From Anthoceros angustus (Eukaryota > Streptophyta > Anthocerotopsida > Anthocerotales > Anthocerotaceae), in contig VJWM01000202.1 of NCBI GenBank assembly GCA_010909165.1, positions 62,001-126,000 of the forward strand: DNA of 64,000 nucleotides. The letters run 5' to 3'. The notes below the pieces were generated by a model. It was not told the origin of the DNA, searched no databases, and worked only from the letters and a program-made list of their open reading frames with translations. Positions within the stretch are counted from its first letter, which is position 1. The number at the start of each line of letters is the position of its first letter. The position numbers were made by a program, and so were the translations under genes. Of the stretch, positions 1 to 15,564 are shown piece by piece.

Positions 1-649
1 CAACGTCAAGCAGAATCACGAGGAAATGGTTTGTGAAGGTAAGGTGGCTTGTATAAGAAGAGCCACGAGTAAACGAACGTTGTAGTTTGTACCTGCTGAC
101 ACCCTGCTTTCCTAGATTTGACGTATGCAACTACATAGCTACTCAAGAAGTGTGCAAGGTACTTGCAGTAGGTGGTAACTGAACTTTTAGGAGGGCAGAC
201 GATTTCATTTGCTCGCGGGATGTATGCACATAGCCGGGCATCAGTATCACAGGAAGTTGCGACCACGGGCTTTTTTAATTGGGCGGAAATACACAGCAAG
301 GGACTAGGTTAGTTCTACGTGCTGTCATGGGTTTCCCACAGTCCATCTCTCGGTAGGGACCAGGATTACCTTCAATCGGGATCCCAGGCATGAGGTTTGG
401 CTTGGATCAGCCTCGCAAGGAACCTGCTTGTGTTGAACCTCAGAACAGTCCATAGTAGGCAGGCCGGACGCAAGAGCAAACAGCAATCAATACCACATCA
501 CAAAGCTCATGCAACTGTCGCCAATAGCCATGTATGTACACATACCTACAGCTGAACTTGCACGCTGTTACAGCAGACAAGGAGAGCCAGAGGACAAGGC
601 ACAGCGTCCGAATCACCTTCCTGGAAGCACAAACAAACACAGAGACACA
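1..649. other. Region distal to THIC, no gene seen
   Basis: No open frame here has recognisable protein similarity or a convincing exon structure. It lies beyond the riboswitch in the THIC direction of transcription, so it may hold the end of the long THIC transcript and its polyadenylation sites. I cannot place those sites. Confidence 0.4.
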
Positions 650-767
650 GGCACGCTCCCTCCGCAGGTATTAACCTGTTCAGGTGCGAAGGGACTCTCT
701 CAGCCTGCTCAAGTGCACAACACTGGCTCACAGCCAGGCTGCAACTGGAACAAGCACCCCCGGTGCC
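650..767 (-). promoter_or_regulatory. TPP (thiamin pyrophosphate) riboswitch in the THIC 3' region
   Basis: Read on the minus strand, this 118-nt stretch has the hallmarks of a TPP aptamer. GGCAC at the 5' end pairs with GUGCC at the 3' end (P1). GGGGUGC comes next, then a long P3 arm, then the invariant CUGAGA (698-703 complement). After that come CCC closing P2, CACCUGAACAGGUUAAU, ACCUGCG and GAGGGA. In plants such aptamers lie in the THIC 3' UTR and control 3' splicing and processing when TPP is high; that is known for the family. Here it lies about 450 nt past the THIC stop on the same strand, as expected. The expected pyrimidine-sensor core (CUGAGA) and pyrophosphate-sensor core (ACCUGA...GCG.AGGGA) are both intact, so it is probably functional. 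The exact alternative splice sites were not resolved. Confidence 0.93.
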
Positions 768-1214
768 TTGTGTGATTAGCCAACTTGACCGACACGAAAC
801 AAAAGGCCATAGACACGTTCTCAAATCAAAGCTTCAAAAGATTATTACTCCTCATTGCGAATATACAGCCCTGCAATCTGACATAGATACTATCACCGAA
901 GGCAGATACAGATAACATCATGCCAGACGCAGGGTAAAATATGAAGAGCTAAAGAAAGCTGACTATGTGCGCACACCAAACCCCAAGCACGAGTGAGCTG
1001 CCACAGCTCGCATGCAGGGACGTCCACTGACGTCAACCCTTTTGACAACTTGCAGCTAGGGAGTTGTTGTTACCAATCCTGTCTTCTCCTGCACGTCAAA
1101 CAGCACCAGTTTCGAGTTCAGTTACGACTGCACTCCGGACAATAGCAACCCATGACAAGCTTGAAGACAAGCACAAGCCAAGAAGCTGCTGGATAAACGA
1201 TCCCAACCTTTTCC
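768..1214 (-). other. THIC 3' UTR between stop codon and riboswitch
   Basis: In plant THIC genes this interval contains the regulated intron whose 5' splice site is masked by the TPP aptamer. Several GT and AG dinucleotides are present, but I cannot choose among them. No coding frame is supported. Confidence 0.5.
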
Positions 1215-5879
<4,665 letters not shown>

Positions 5880-6839
5880 CTTATCGTTCCTTCTGGCTTT
5901 TCGCACACAGACTGAAGGAAACGCAGCGTCCTCTGGTGTCATTCCTCTTGTTGTAGAAGCACATCCTACATGCTTGTCGTTGTACAATTGTAAATGTGGA
6001 GACCATAACGTTTTGGCCACCTGTCGCAGCTCCTGTCACAGAAATGGTTTTTTGTGAATAGGAAATTGCTCAAGCAGCTTTACTTCCTCCGGTATTTATA
6101 GTAAAACACAGTAGCAGCATTCACCTGCTCCAACTTTTAAAGCGCAGCGAAACAGCAACAGCCAAATTGTCCTTTCTGCTGTCTGTTCCTGTTCGGCGAC
6201 AAAGTGAAATCTCGGTCTTGTCGTCAAGCACCTGTCAGTGCCACCTTGAATTATGTAAACGATCTGGAGAGGAATAATCGTATCTACACAAAAAGCTCCT
6301 CCGTAGAAAAAATGGCTATCCCCTTCATCATAAACAGGACGGGAAGAAAGGATAAAATAAATGCCCACATCCGCACCAACTATTATGATTTGCAACCATT
6401 ACAAATCACTCATCACTGCAAACTCTTGTCTAAAAATCCGCCTTCGTAGCAGCAAAAAATGTTCCGAGCATACTTGTTTGACGTACGCTCATAGCCCAAA
6501 TAATCTCTGGGATTTTCCTTGTTCTGCTCAAGTAAGTGCATACTTCCGCCTTACTGCAAGGTTTCCCAAGCCTATATAGAGAGAGATCAAGCCAAGAGAG
6601 CAATGTGTTATGTCTAGATCAAGCAAAGAAAAACTCCACGTCCAAGTCTATTTTTTTGAATCAATCTGGATAATCTCATTTGCTTCCTACTGCGAATGCA
6701 GCAGTTAAGGCCAAAGCGCAAGAAGTGCAGAGCAAGTACCTTGCGAAACGGTTGCTGAATTTGTTGAGGAAAGAGCACTTGGCTCCTTGGAAATAGAACA
6801 AGCCCCATCAGTCTGATGAGGAGCCTCAAGATATCCCAG
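5880..6839. other. Convergent intergenic region, no gene seen
   Basis: Holds the 3' UTRs of THI4 (plus) and of the lipase gene (minus). AT-rich from about 6060 onward. Short open frames show no similarity, and no CTGAGA/ACCTGA riboswitch core was found. Confidence 0.5.
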
Positions 6840-9800
6840 TTATCGCATGCGCAGGCTGTTTGCCGCACCCAATAGAATTGCAACAAAGACACTTAAGCCT
6901 GCTCCCAAGGCTGCACCCATTGCAGCAGTTCCCACCTGCCCATGTCTTGGTTGCTTGCTTCTGATCGGCACTCTGTTCGCCATTTCAAGTGCCAAAACCT
7001 CATGCAACAGCTCTTGACGTGCAGCTTCTTCAGCACTTTGTAACACGTTGTGTATGAGTTGCTGCAAGCTATTCACCCCCTCAGCGGGCACAACAACCTT
7101 CCCTTGAAATGGGCTGTAAATTAGCTTCTGGAAATTCTGCACCCTTCCCATAAGATTATTGTTGGTTTCCTGTCCAGCCTCTGCATTCTGCAAATCGTAG
7201 TCTGAATTTCCTCTGTAGGGGCGAGAGTTGAGAACAACTGTGAGAGTAGGAGGCACTTCATAGCTATCCATCACAGCAGCTGTCGCAACCTGGCGATGAT
7301 CTGCACTGACTGAAAATTTGTTCGTTATGGCCAGAACAAAAGGAATACCTGCCGCAGTCACTTCATCTATCAAAAGCCCCAAGGCAGGTCTCTGAGGTTC
7401 TGACTTCCGCGCTGTTGGATTCCGAATGTAGGGTATTTTATGAGCTAAATTGTGTACAAGTATGATAAGATCAAGCTTCTTACTAAGCTCACCAACTCTC
7501 ACATTTAGTTCCTGTCTTAACCGCTTGGCCTCCACATCCAGATTTTGGAGATTAATCCCTACCCCATCTACATAATGTACTCCAGCATTCACCCCTTCCC
7601 TTAAGTTGGTATCTGCAAAACCACCTCCTCCTGTACCAGTATTCTGTGCAGTGCGTGGTCGGCCTAAAAGAGCATGGCACAGAGAAGTTTTGCCAGCACC
7701 ATCAAGGCCCAAAAACCGAACCCGTCTCAGCCTCAGAGCGACACCTTTTGCCACAGTCACGAAGTCTGTACTACAGTAGATCACTACATGTTCCAGCCCT
7801 ACAACAGAAACATTGCTGACTCCACCATAGATCAAATCCAGACTAGTTTGAACACCAGGTACATAGTCAGACACGTCCATAGTAGATCCCTCATTACGTA
7901 CAGGCTTCTGCAAAGGTGGACCGATACGGATCTGCATTCTCTGCAACTTCGTTGACCCAGCCCCAGCAACCTCGCCACTGTCAGTTGGATGTGAAGGTGG
8001 AACTTCTACGGCAGTTGCACACCACCGTCCATTAACCTGGGCCTCAACCAGGGTGCAATGGTGCAAGCCATATCCTTGAACATCCACCACCAGGGGGCGA
8101 GATCTCCTTCTCTCTCCAGTGGAGCCAGTCCAGCCCAGGGGCACGAGCGAGGTAGCTGACTGAATGGACATTGATTCCGCAATCATACCTGCTTCTGCCA
8201 GCCCTCCTCGCATAATCCCAAACCATTTCCGCAAATGAGGTAGGTGTGGTAGATGATCCATCCTTGAAGACAAGGAGGAGAAGTCTTCAGTCATGCAGAC
8301 ATCATACATCCTTTGAAATCGGGTACGATAAGACTTCATAGTATGTGACTGAAAGCGACCTCTCAACTCAATCAGAACTGATTGAACTGTTGTCAATTTC
8401 GTATACTCAGAAGCCGAAAATGGTTCCACAGATGATCTTTCCAAAAGGTACAGCTCCCCAAAAGGCACATATTCCGGCAACTGAGGGAGATATGGTACCC
8501 TTCTGCGCCAGGGAGAAATCTCTCCAGTCTTCAAGTCCTTGCTTCCATGAACCGAGGGATTATTCTGGTTCTGCTCCATATAAGACGGCGGATCAAGGGG
8601 AGTCAGTTCAACTCCTGCGCCACCCTCCCTGATTTCCATCGAACCCGGTAATCCAGCAGCGTGGGCTCTCACAGTATTATGGGTCCCTCCCCCTCCAACT
8701 GTGGTAGCATCCGAACGATTTCCTCTCTTCGGAAGCCACCTTTCGATAGCAGCACGAGGAACAAGCCTGTGCAACCTCCAGAAATAATCATGGACAGGGC
8801 CAACACCTAATGTCATTCGTTCACTCCCACCTTCCGTCTCCGACTTCTTTGTGACAGCCTTTATCCCGAAAAATGCATCCTTCTGCGTCTTGGCTACAGG
8901 TGGAGCGAGATTCTGCTGAGACTCCAGTTCGGAGGCCTGCCTTCGGAAATGCTGAAAGTAAGCTGGTGATAGGATGCGAGGTACGACATCTTCTGGAATG
9001 CAATAAGTTCTGAAGTGTCGTTGCCAGCCGTTACGGTGGACATAGTCCCTCAGAGCGGAATTCCCAACAGGAGGCTGCGAAAACGTGATACACCTGATCT
9101 GAGGTGGTGCTGCACCTGGTTTAAGAACTGAAACAGACGCACAAGCTCGCAGGATGGCCAGTGTTGCCAGCACAGCCACTGCTCCACCCAGAGAATGACC
9201 ACATAGCACCAACCTTCGATCCTTCTTCTGCGCTAAACGGTAGATCTCCAGGACCGGTAAGCCCTTGGCTCTAGCTAGAAATCCACTGTGAGCAGCCGGT
9301 TTGGCACGACTGAGACGAGCCGATTTCGGTCTCGACGAAGCAGCAAGCCTGTCCGGAGGTCCCCTCCCAGATACCCCAACCGGTTTGCCAGCCTCACCAT
9401 CCAACTCCTCCTCCTGCTCCACCATGCTGCTCTCCGCATTCGGCTCGTCCTTGAACAGATCTCGCTGCAGAAAACTTGCATCAGCGATGACATCCTTGTA
9501 AGCCTTGGTCCCGATGAACGACGCATACAGAGTACTATCGCTCTCCGCGAGCAAATACTGATGCGGCACGTGACTCAGCGATGCCTGAATACGCTGCAAC
9601 GTCACCAATTGGCCCCCGAAATCCGTCTTGAACTTATTCACTGCGCGAATCACGTCACCTTCGGGCCTCTTGTACACGCATTCGGACATCACCATAGCGC
9701 ACAAAATGTCCTCCAAGTCCACCACGCTCTCCGCCTTCACAGCAGCCTGCAGCGCCTCAATTTGCTGCCTCCTCCGCACCATCTCATCTTGCAGCTTCTG

Positions 9801-9971
9801 CTTCTGCTCCGCCCCGGCCTGCCACGGCCACTTCCACTTCAGCCGGGACAGCAGCGTCGTCCCTCCCTGCCGCTCCCCTTGCCCCGGCTGCCTCTGCTGT
9901 GACCAATTCTGCACATGCTGCTGCAGCATGGCCAGCCATTCCTGAGGCAGCATCCTGCCGCAGAAGCTCAA
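6840..9971 (-). CDS. Class 3 lipase-like protein with P-loop domain (At3g07400-like)
   Basis: Uninterrupted 1043-residue frame resembling the Arabidopsis lipase class 3 protein At3g07400 along its whole length, as I remember that family. Landmarks are ESVVDLEDILCAMVMSECVY near residue 80, then PAAHSGFLARAKG. The nucleophile elbow is LCGHSLGGAVA at about residue 256. Conserved central blocks are RCITFSQPPVGN and VPYLPQLPEYVPFGELYLL. A P-loop, FLGLDGAGKTS, lies near residue 753. A candidate NKxx-type motif, AITNKFSVSAD, lies near residue 881. The C terminus has a Gly/Ala-rich hydrophobic segment that could anchor it to a membrane. A second start at 9953 (MLPQEW) is equally possible. Substrate and location are unknown. 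The coding region has no intron. It diverges from the phosphoesterase gene across a GC-rich region. Confidence 0.88.
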   Translation of the reverse strand: MSFCGRMLPQEWLAMLQQHVQNWSQQRQPGQGERQGGTTLLSRLKWKWPWQAGAEQKQKLQDEMVRRRQQIEALQAAVKAESVVDLEDILCAMVMSECVYKRPEGDVIRAVNKFKTDFGGQLVTLQRIQASLSHVPHQYLLAESDSTLYASFIGTKAYKDVIADASFLQRDLFKDEPNAESSMVEQEEELDGEAGKPVGVSGRGPPDRLAASSRPKSARLSRAKPAAHSGFLARAKGLPVLEIYRLAQKKDRRLVLCGHSLGGAVAVLATLAILRACASVSVLKPGAAPPQIRCITFSQPPVGNSALRDYVHRNGWQRHFRTYCIPEDVVPRILSPAYFQHFRRQASELESQQNLAPPVAKTQKDAFFGIKAVTKKSETEGGSERMTLGVGPVHDYFWRLHRLVPRAAIERWLPKRGNRSDATTVGGGGTHNTVRAHAAGLPGSMEIREGGAGVELTPLDPPSYMEQNQNNPSVHGSKDLKTGEISPWRRRVPYLPQLPEYVPFGELYLLERSSVEPFSASEYTKLTTVQSVLIELRGRFQSHTMKSYRTRFQRMYDVCMTEDFSSLSSRMDHLPHLPHLRKWFGIMRGGLAEAGMIAESMSIQSATSLVPLGWTGSTGERRRSRPLVVDVQGYGLHHCTLVEAQVNGRWCATAVEVPPSHPTDSGEVAGAGSTKLQRMQIRIGPPLQKPVRNEGSTMDVSDYVPGVQTSLDLIYGGVSNVSVVGLEHVVIYCSTDFVTVAKGVALRLRRVRFLGLDGAGKTSLCHALLGRPRTAQNTGTGGGGFADTNLREGVNAGVHYVDGVGINLQNLDVEAKRLRQELNVRVGELSKKLDLIILVHNLAHKIPYIRNPTARKSEPQRPALGLLIDEVTAAGIPFVLAITNKFSVSADHRQVATAAVMDSYEVPPTLTVVLNSRPYRGNSDYDLQNAEAGQETNNNLMGRVQNFQKLIYSPFQGKVVVPAEGVNSLQQLIHNVLQSAEEAARQELLHEVLALEMANRVPIRSKQPRHGQVGTAAMGAALGAGLSVFVAILLGAANSLRMR

Positions 9972-11692
9972 TTCCCAGAGCTACCTCCAGTCCATACCAA
10001 TGACAATTGTCCTCATATCCTCCTCCCTGCAAAGATGCAAAAGCTCGTAACTCCCGTCACGATCGACAATTACCCAAACCCTAATCACTCCCCAGCTCGC
10101 CCGCCTCAACGCGGCTTCCGCTTCACGCGCGGCTTCTGCCACTGTCGCTTCCACTGTCTCTGGCAGGAGGCAGCGGCCGGACCTCCCGGCCCTGCCTCCT
10201 TCCTCCGCGCCTTCCCCGCGGCCGTCCGAAAAAATCCCCCGTAGCGTCCGCCCAAAGCTTCCGCCTCGAGCCGCAAGCTGTCGCGGCTTCCGCAGGGTGC
10301 TGCCGGGCCTCGACCTCGGATCCCAGGTTCTGCTCCTCGCCCTGCGGACGCGGCCATGCCATCGGCCTCGGAGGAGTCCGTCGCCAGCTTCCCTGCTGCT
10401 CCTGGGCATAAGCGACCGCGCGAAGACAAGGTCGGTAACCGGCGATAGCCGGTCACCAGCCGTTGGCCAATACCGCTCGGCCGAGTGTCCCGCCTTCACG
10501 CGGAATCCCGAACATCGAGGACTCTGGCGCATGCAGCAAATCGTGAGCGTGGGAACGCGTCACAGGCAGTCGCCCTGCAAAACCCGCCGGTCGAAACGCA
10601 AGGGCAAATTGTCAGACGCCCCTGATTGGCAGACTTGCCGGATCGAGGGCCTGACACTGTGACAGTGCTTAGCGAGATTCCAGATCATGAGCCGTCGAGA
10701 GCTCTCAAATCCCGATTGCTGGCAACAAGTCGTTGACCCCTTGTCAGGATGAACTTGAGAGAGTCTGTCCAGACATGGCAGCAGCGGCTGCGGCAGCGGT
10801 GCACCTGCGCTTGCACCTGCGCCCGCCTGCCGCTGCCGTGCCATGCAAGCTGCGGAACAGTGGCATTCGATTCTCTTTAAAAAGTCTCACAGGAATCTCA
10901 ACGACGCAACCGTCGAGCTCCACTCCTCATCCAGTGCGGAGGAGAGTAAGATTTTTCCAATGCGGAGGAGAATGAGCGGATGCTGATCGCATTTGAGACT
11001 CCTCTGCTGTGTCCAGATTTTGCAGCAGGCATGTGTGCATGTCTTGCAGTAATCCAGACGCAGCCGAGGAGTCTCAGATTCGATAACCAGCCGCGCGGTA
11101 CAAAAGTCCAACTGGGCGCAGATTTGAGTTGGGATTTGAGACTCCTCTGCTGTGCAGATATCCACTCTGCGAGCCCCAATCAGCTCGAGGAGTGTCATTT
11201 TGGCGCAGCAGATGCTCTCAAATCCAAGCCCAATGCTGTGGAAATAAGCTCTGCTTTACCGGACGAGCTGGGTGCAACAGTTTCAACTTCCAGTCGTACA
11301 AAGTGAGCCTCGTAAACTTGCGAACACTGACTTGCCAGTGGTGAATCGAAACGGTCACCTGACCGTCAGGGGTTGTATGTTTTTCGGTGACCGGTGTTTG
11401 CCGGTAGCCCAAACCTGGGCCACAATCTCCAAGCTTGTGCTTGTGAGGGGTCTCTGCTGTGTGTTGTGTGCTTCCTGACACAGTGATATTTTAGCGAAGC
11501 TTCTTCTTTTCCTTCCTTCTCTGCATTCCTTGTGTGGGGACGAGCATGGAATCAGCCGTTGAGGGGCGTGTGAATGAGAGTGGTTGCCGATGGGCTTTAC
11601 ATGCGGGTGGGAAGGATTTGAGGGCAAGATTCTGGATTGTGTGATGCCATTCACCCCATTGTGGACTGTGTGAGGCGAGGGAGGAGGTGGGA
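9972..11692. other. Divergent intergenic region between lipase and phosphoesterase genes
   Basis: From 9972 to about 10660 the DNA is GC-rich and CpG-rich and has long spurious open frames on both strands, typical of a promoter and 5' UTR area. From about 10980 to 11240 there are short direct and inverted repeats. No protein-coding exon was recognised. Confidence 0.5.
10991..11154. repeat. Direct and inverted repeats of a 21-nt motif
   Basis: ATTTGAGACTCCTCTGCTGTG occurs at 10991-11011 and again, identical, at 11134-11154. Between them GAGGAGTCTCAGAT at 11066-11079 is an inverted near-copy of the same core. Related bits (CTCAAATCC) flank the set. It may be a decayed small element or a promoter repeat. 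Confidence 0.7.
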
Positions 11693-12975
11693 ATGACGGG
11701 CGGGAGCGTGACCGTGTGCGTGGGGGACATTCATGGGCATTTGCAGCGCCTGCTTAAGCTGTGGGACAACTTGGAGCTGCACTTGGGGGCGGAGGTCTTC
11801 AAATCCTGCAACGTTATCTTCCTGGGGGACTTCAATGACCGGGGCCCGGAGACGGCGGGGGTGTTAGACTTTCTCGTCTCTCTGCCCCGGCGGTACCCTG
11901 GGCAAAAACACGTCTTTCTGTGTGGCAACCACGATTTCGCGTTTGCTGCGTTTCTGGGACTGCTTCCCCCCGCCCCCCCGGGATTCTCGTTTGCCCGCAC
12001 ATGGAAGGAGTTTGAGAAGAGCAAGGAGAGGGAGGGGTGGTGGAGCGGAGCAGGGGAGGAAGAGATCCACGTGCAGGGTGTCCGATGGGCAGGCCGCATG
12101 ACAGTGGCGTTCAACACCATTAAGGGCACGTATTACCAGGGCTCCATCTATGACTCCAGGCCGACTTTTCAGTCCTACGGTGTTGCACATGGAGACCGGG
12201 AAGGTCAGATTCGGTCTCTGTTTACCTTTTGTTTGGAAAAAGAACACCAGCGTCTGGTTGTTGGTTGAGTGTGAGATAGCCAGATCATGAGTGTGGAGTT
12301 CTATTTGCAAACAGCTATGTGGTTGCAGGTTTGCTGAAGGCAATGCCGGACAGCCACAAGAAGTTTCTGCAGGACCTAGTGTGGGTGCATGAGCAGGTCA
12401 GTATCTTGTGCCTCTTTTTCTGTGTCGAGGGTGCCAAGATGCTGCTTGAGACACGCTTGCGTCTGAAGGCTAGTTTAACTAGCAGGAGGGGGTCGAGACT
12501 GGTGATCCAGCCACAAGCTACAGCAGGCTGATTGCTGTACACGCCGGACTGGAGAAATCGAAGCCCATAGAGCAACAGTTAGAAGTTCTTCGCAAGAGGG
12601 ATGTGACCTATCCCCGCATAGAAGCTCTGAGCGGGAGGAAGAACGTTTGGGATAATCCGCAGGTAAGCACCAAAATGCATACCATCCTCGGTCGTCGCTG
12701 CTGCGAGCTTCCACGCCGTCCAGGATCAAACATAAACTGAGTGTGGAATCTACTCATTGATACAGGAGCTGGCAGACCAAGGAGTATTGCTTGTCAGTGG
12801 GCACCATGGCAGCATGCTTGAGGACGAGAAGAGACTCATCATTGATGAAAGTGGTGGACTAGATCACTTGCCAATAGCTGCCGTGGTGCTTCCATCTCGC
12901 AAGGTTGTTCGAGATACGGACGGCAGCCATGGGACGACAGCAGATTCAGCAAGCCCCCTTCTTGCAGTAAAGTAG
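11693..12975 (+). CDS. Calcineurin-like metallophosphoesterase
   Basis: Four exons, 11693-12203, 12329-12396, 12486-12662 and 12766-12975, give 321 residues with continuous phases. The dimetal phosphoesterase motifs are intact: VCVGDIHGH (residue 9 on), LGDFNDRG (44 on), CGNHDFAF (77 on), IAVHAGLE in exon 3 and VSGHHG in exon 4. It resembles a plant calcineurin-like phosphoesterase family with the signature KGTYYQGSIYDSRPTFQSYG. The C-terminal block LIIDESGGLDHLPIAAVVLP is also typical. No signal peptide or membrane segment is visible, so it is probably soluble. Substrate unknown. The exon 3 acceptor at 12485 was chosen because it alone gives EGVETGDPATSY joined in frame to VHEQ. Confidence 0.87.
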
Positions 12976-13200
12976 ACCGTTTGAGCACTTTGCACAGATT
13001 CCATACAATTTGGTGCATGTAATTTGGTGCATTACCAAAATGGTTAGTCCGCGGACACCGTAAAGATTCAATTCTGCATCACCTCCTTCAGTAAAGATAT
13101 GCTAGGTCGCCCGGACACCAAACTTGTACAATCTTGGCAGTCCCCAGAATCGGGGTCCTGCGGGTGCCTGTGAACTGCTGAATCGGAACTGAGCGGAGTC

Positions 13201-15084
13201 ATGGCGGCCGTGCATCGGCTGGTGGTTGAGGGCTTTCTCCCTGCCGGTGTGTGTAAGGTGCCCAACTACCTGTGTGTGCGTCAGTTGTACTTGGTTTCGA
13301 TCAAGCAAACTACAGTCACAGGCAACGCCTCCTTCAGGTTCTGTCTTCCTAGAGATGGCTACCAATATGATTTTCCAAGTTGTTGGTGGTCAGGAACTGG
13401 AATTCATTCACAAGAGCTGCAGCGTCATGGGGTATCGCCCACATGTCCGGTCAACAACTTTGTCACATCTAATTGCAACCAATTGCAGCGGGCTTGTGCT
13501 GCCCTTCCTCTCCGTCCGAGGTCAGATCTCTGACCTTAGCACCCGATGTGATATTGTGCTTAGTCACTCATTTAAACATAGTCACGCTGGAGCAGAAAGA
13601 TTGAAGGACCTTGTTGAAGAACGATTTGGCTGTGAGTTTGAGCTTTTCGTTGAATTCACCGGGCTAATCAGGCACGTAAATGCTGAATTTTCACGTAAGG
13701 CTTGTCTGTGGTTGAATGTTCGTAATCTCGCTCTGATTTGCAGTGCAGCTGGACCAAAGGTGCTAGAATTGGGTGGCACAGTGACGATAACAAGCCCTAC
13801 TTGAAGCAGCGACACTTCTCTGTATGGCTGAAAGGACACTTTGGACACGCTTGAAACCATGAAGTGTCCCGCGAAGGGTCCTGACTGACTGTATTATCGG
13901 CGATGCAGGCTGTGTGCTACCTGAATGATTATGACCTTGACTTCAGAGGTGGTTTGTTTCGTTTTGAGAAGGGAGAACCATCAACTGTTGTGCCAACAAA
14001 GGGGGTGAGCCGGATGCCTGTGACATTGCTGTGATGTGTGTGCAAGCTGTGATAGCTTTGGGGTACAGGGAGCAATAGCTTTTCTACTCAAACTTTTGCT
14101 GCTGGCTGCAGACTGTTGTAATATATTCTGCGGACGAAAACAATATGCACAGCGTGGATGAGGTGTGAGTAAAAGAGCTGCAATATGTGACTGATTGCTT
14201 TCCCTTTATATGAGACTTTGAGTTGTACTGTAAGGGTGAAACAAGCTCTCCTTGCCGATCTACTTAGGACGTACGCCTTCTTAAGACAATGGCCATTGCA
14301 GATTTCATGTGGAGAGCGCTGTACACTAGCGTTATGGTTCACAAGGGACAGTGCTCATGATGAAGATAGCAAGCTCATTCAGCAGCTATCTCAAACTCTC
14401 CCATTCTGTGCTAACGGTGTTGATACAAGCAATGGAAGCTCTGGGAATGCTGGCACTGTGAGTGAAGCATCTTTCTCTTGTTACCCAATGCCAGCATCAC
14501 CGAACATGTACTGGGCTTCGAACTGTGATCAGGATAGCGCAAATTCAGGCTACGACATTTCTCTTGATCGGTTGGCTTCTTTGGGGTTCACTCCTCTCGA
14601 ATGGATATCAAGTCTGCCTCCATCTGCTGAGCAGCAGCCAGAGAGGACAGCACAGGGATCGAGTGAGTCAGCACACGAGTTGAAGCTGGAGTCTACAAGC
14701 ACTGGTGCTTCCTATACTTTCAGGAACAGCTTGCATGCACTTCAGGTGAACACCCCCGACTTTTGTTTCATCTACATTTGAACCTGCCTTGGGATCTTGT
14801 TGGTGACTTGTACCCTGTTGTACCAGGTCTTACAGTTCCGGGTATGGCAAAAGGAGTCTGGGGCTTGCTGCCATTACCCTGAACATCAGATGATTCCAAG
14901 TATGGAGAAACTCGGCAGTCCTTGCATTGTTGCAGAAGCATCAGACTCTACAAGTGACGAAGCGTACAGCATCTACCAGGCTCAACGGCAATGGGAATGC
15001 TACACTAGTGCCTTGCGTACTGAAGTTATCGGGCAACTTCCGCAGTGGATGTCTTGTCAATGTCTATTCTCATCACCACCTTGA
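13201..15084 (+). CDS. 2-oxoglutarate/Fe(II) dioxygenase, prolyl-hydroxylase (leprecan-like) type
   Basis: Eight exons: 13201-13257, 13394-13520, 13596-13675, 13744-13821, 13909-14004, 14112-14162, 14302-14745 and 14827-15084. They give 396 residues. The double-stranded beta-helix core is complete. IGWHSDDNKPYLKQRHF supplies the first two iron ligands (about His100, Asp102). AVCYLNDY...FRGGLFRFEKGEP follows. NNMHSVDE supplies the distal histidine (about His159), and ERCTLALWFTRDSAHDED includes the likely 2-oxoglutarate-binding arginine. The N terminus VEGFLPAGVCKELEFIH is typical of plant proteins of this type. No signal peptide is evident. The substrate is unknown; prolyl hydroxylation is only a family-level suggestion. 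The C-terminal 150 or so residues are Ser-rich and poorly conserved. Confidence 0.87.
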
Positions 15085-15564
15085 ACACGCATTCGTCCAG
15101 TCTATTTTCAGAGCACGATCTCTGCTTCCACGATGGCTGTCCTTAAAATACTCTTGGATTCGGCCATTGCCGGGGGTGCTTTCAAAAGCATCTCTTATAA
15201 CACCATCAACAGGGCTGTCGGGTGGTCAGGCTGAACACAGCTTGCTCTTACCTTGGCACGTAGTACGAGGCAACAACACATCACAAAGACGAACATGTAT
15301 AACACTTGATTAAAAGTTTCATTTGGCTTTATTGCTCATGTTGAAGAGATCTTCACATGGCTGACTGGTTTACAAGGAGTCGGGAATGATCATGCAAATG
15401 TTCTGGCTTCATGGGCGGTGGCTCGGCGAAGTGCTCGCCTTCTCAGGCCACAGTCCAGAATCGCTAATGGAGGCTGGTCATGCTGCACCTCGTCTGAGCA
15501 ATAACGCACATGATGTTCAACTACGGGCCGGCAATCATAGGCCCAGCGCCTGCCCCTTCGACCC
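15085..15564. other. Intergenic region upstream of the PPR gene
   Basis: Contains the 3' UTR of the dioxygenase gene and the PPR promoter. No exon or repeat recognised. Confidence 0.4.

Noticed and set aside
5880-6840. Riboswitch in the THI4 3' region
   Set aside because: No CTGAGA followed by an ACCTGA...GCG.AGGGA core was found on the plus strand.
9981-10532. Minus-strand open frame just upstream of the lipase gene, possible extra first exon
   Set aside because: It is in a GC-rich region with long frames on all strands. The lipase family start (MLPQEW.. leading to the conserved DLEDILCAMVMSECVY block) is already complete at 9971/9953.
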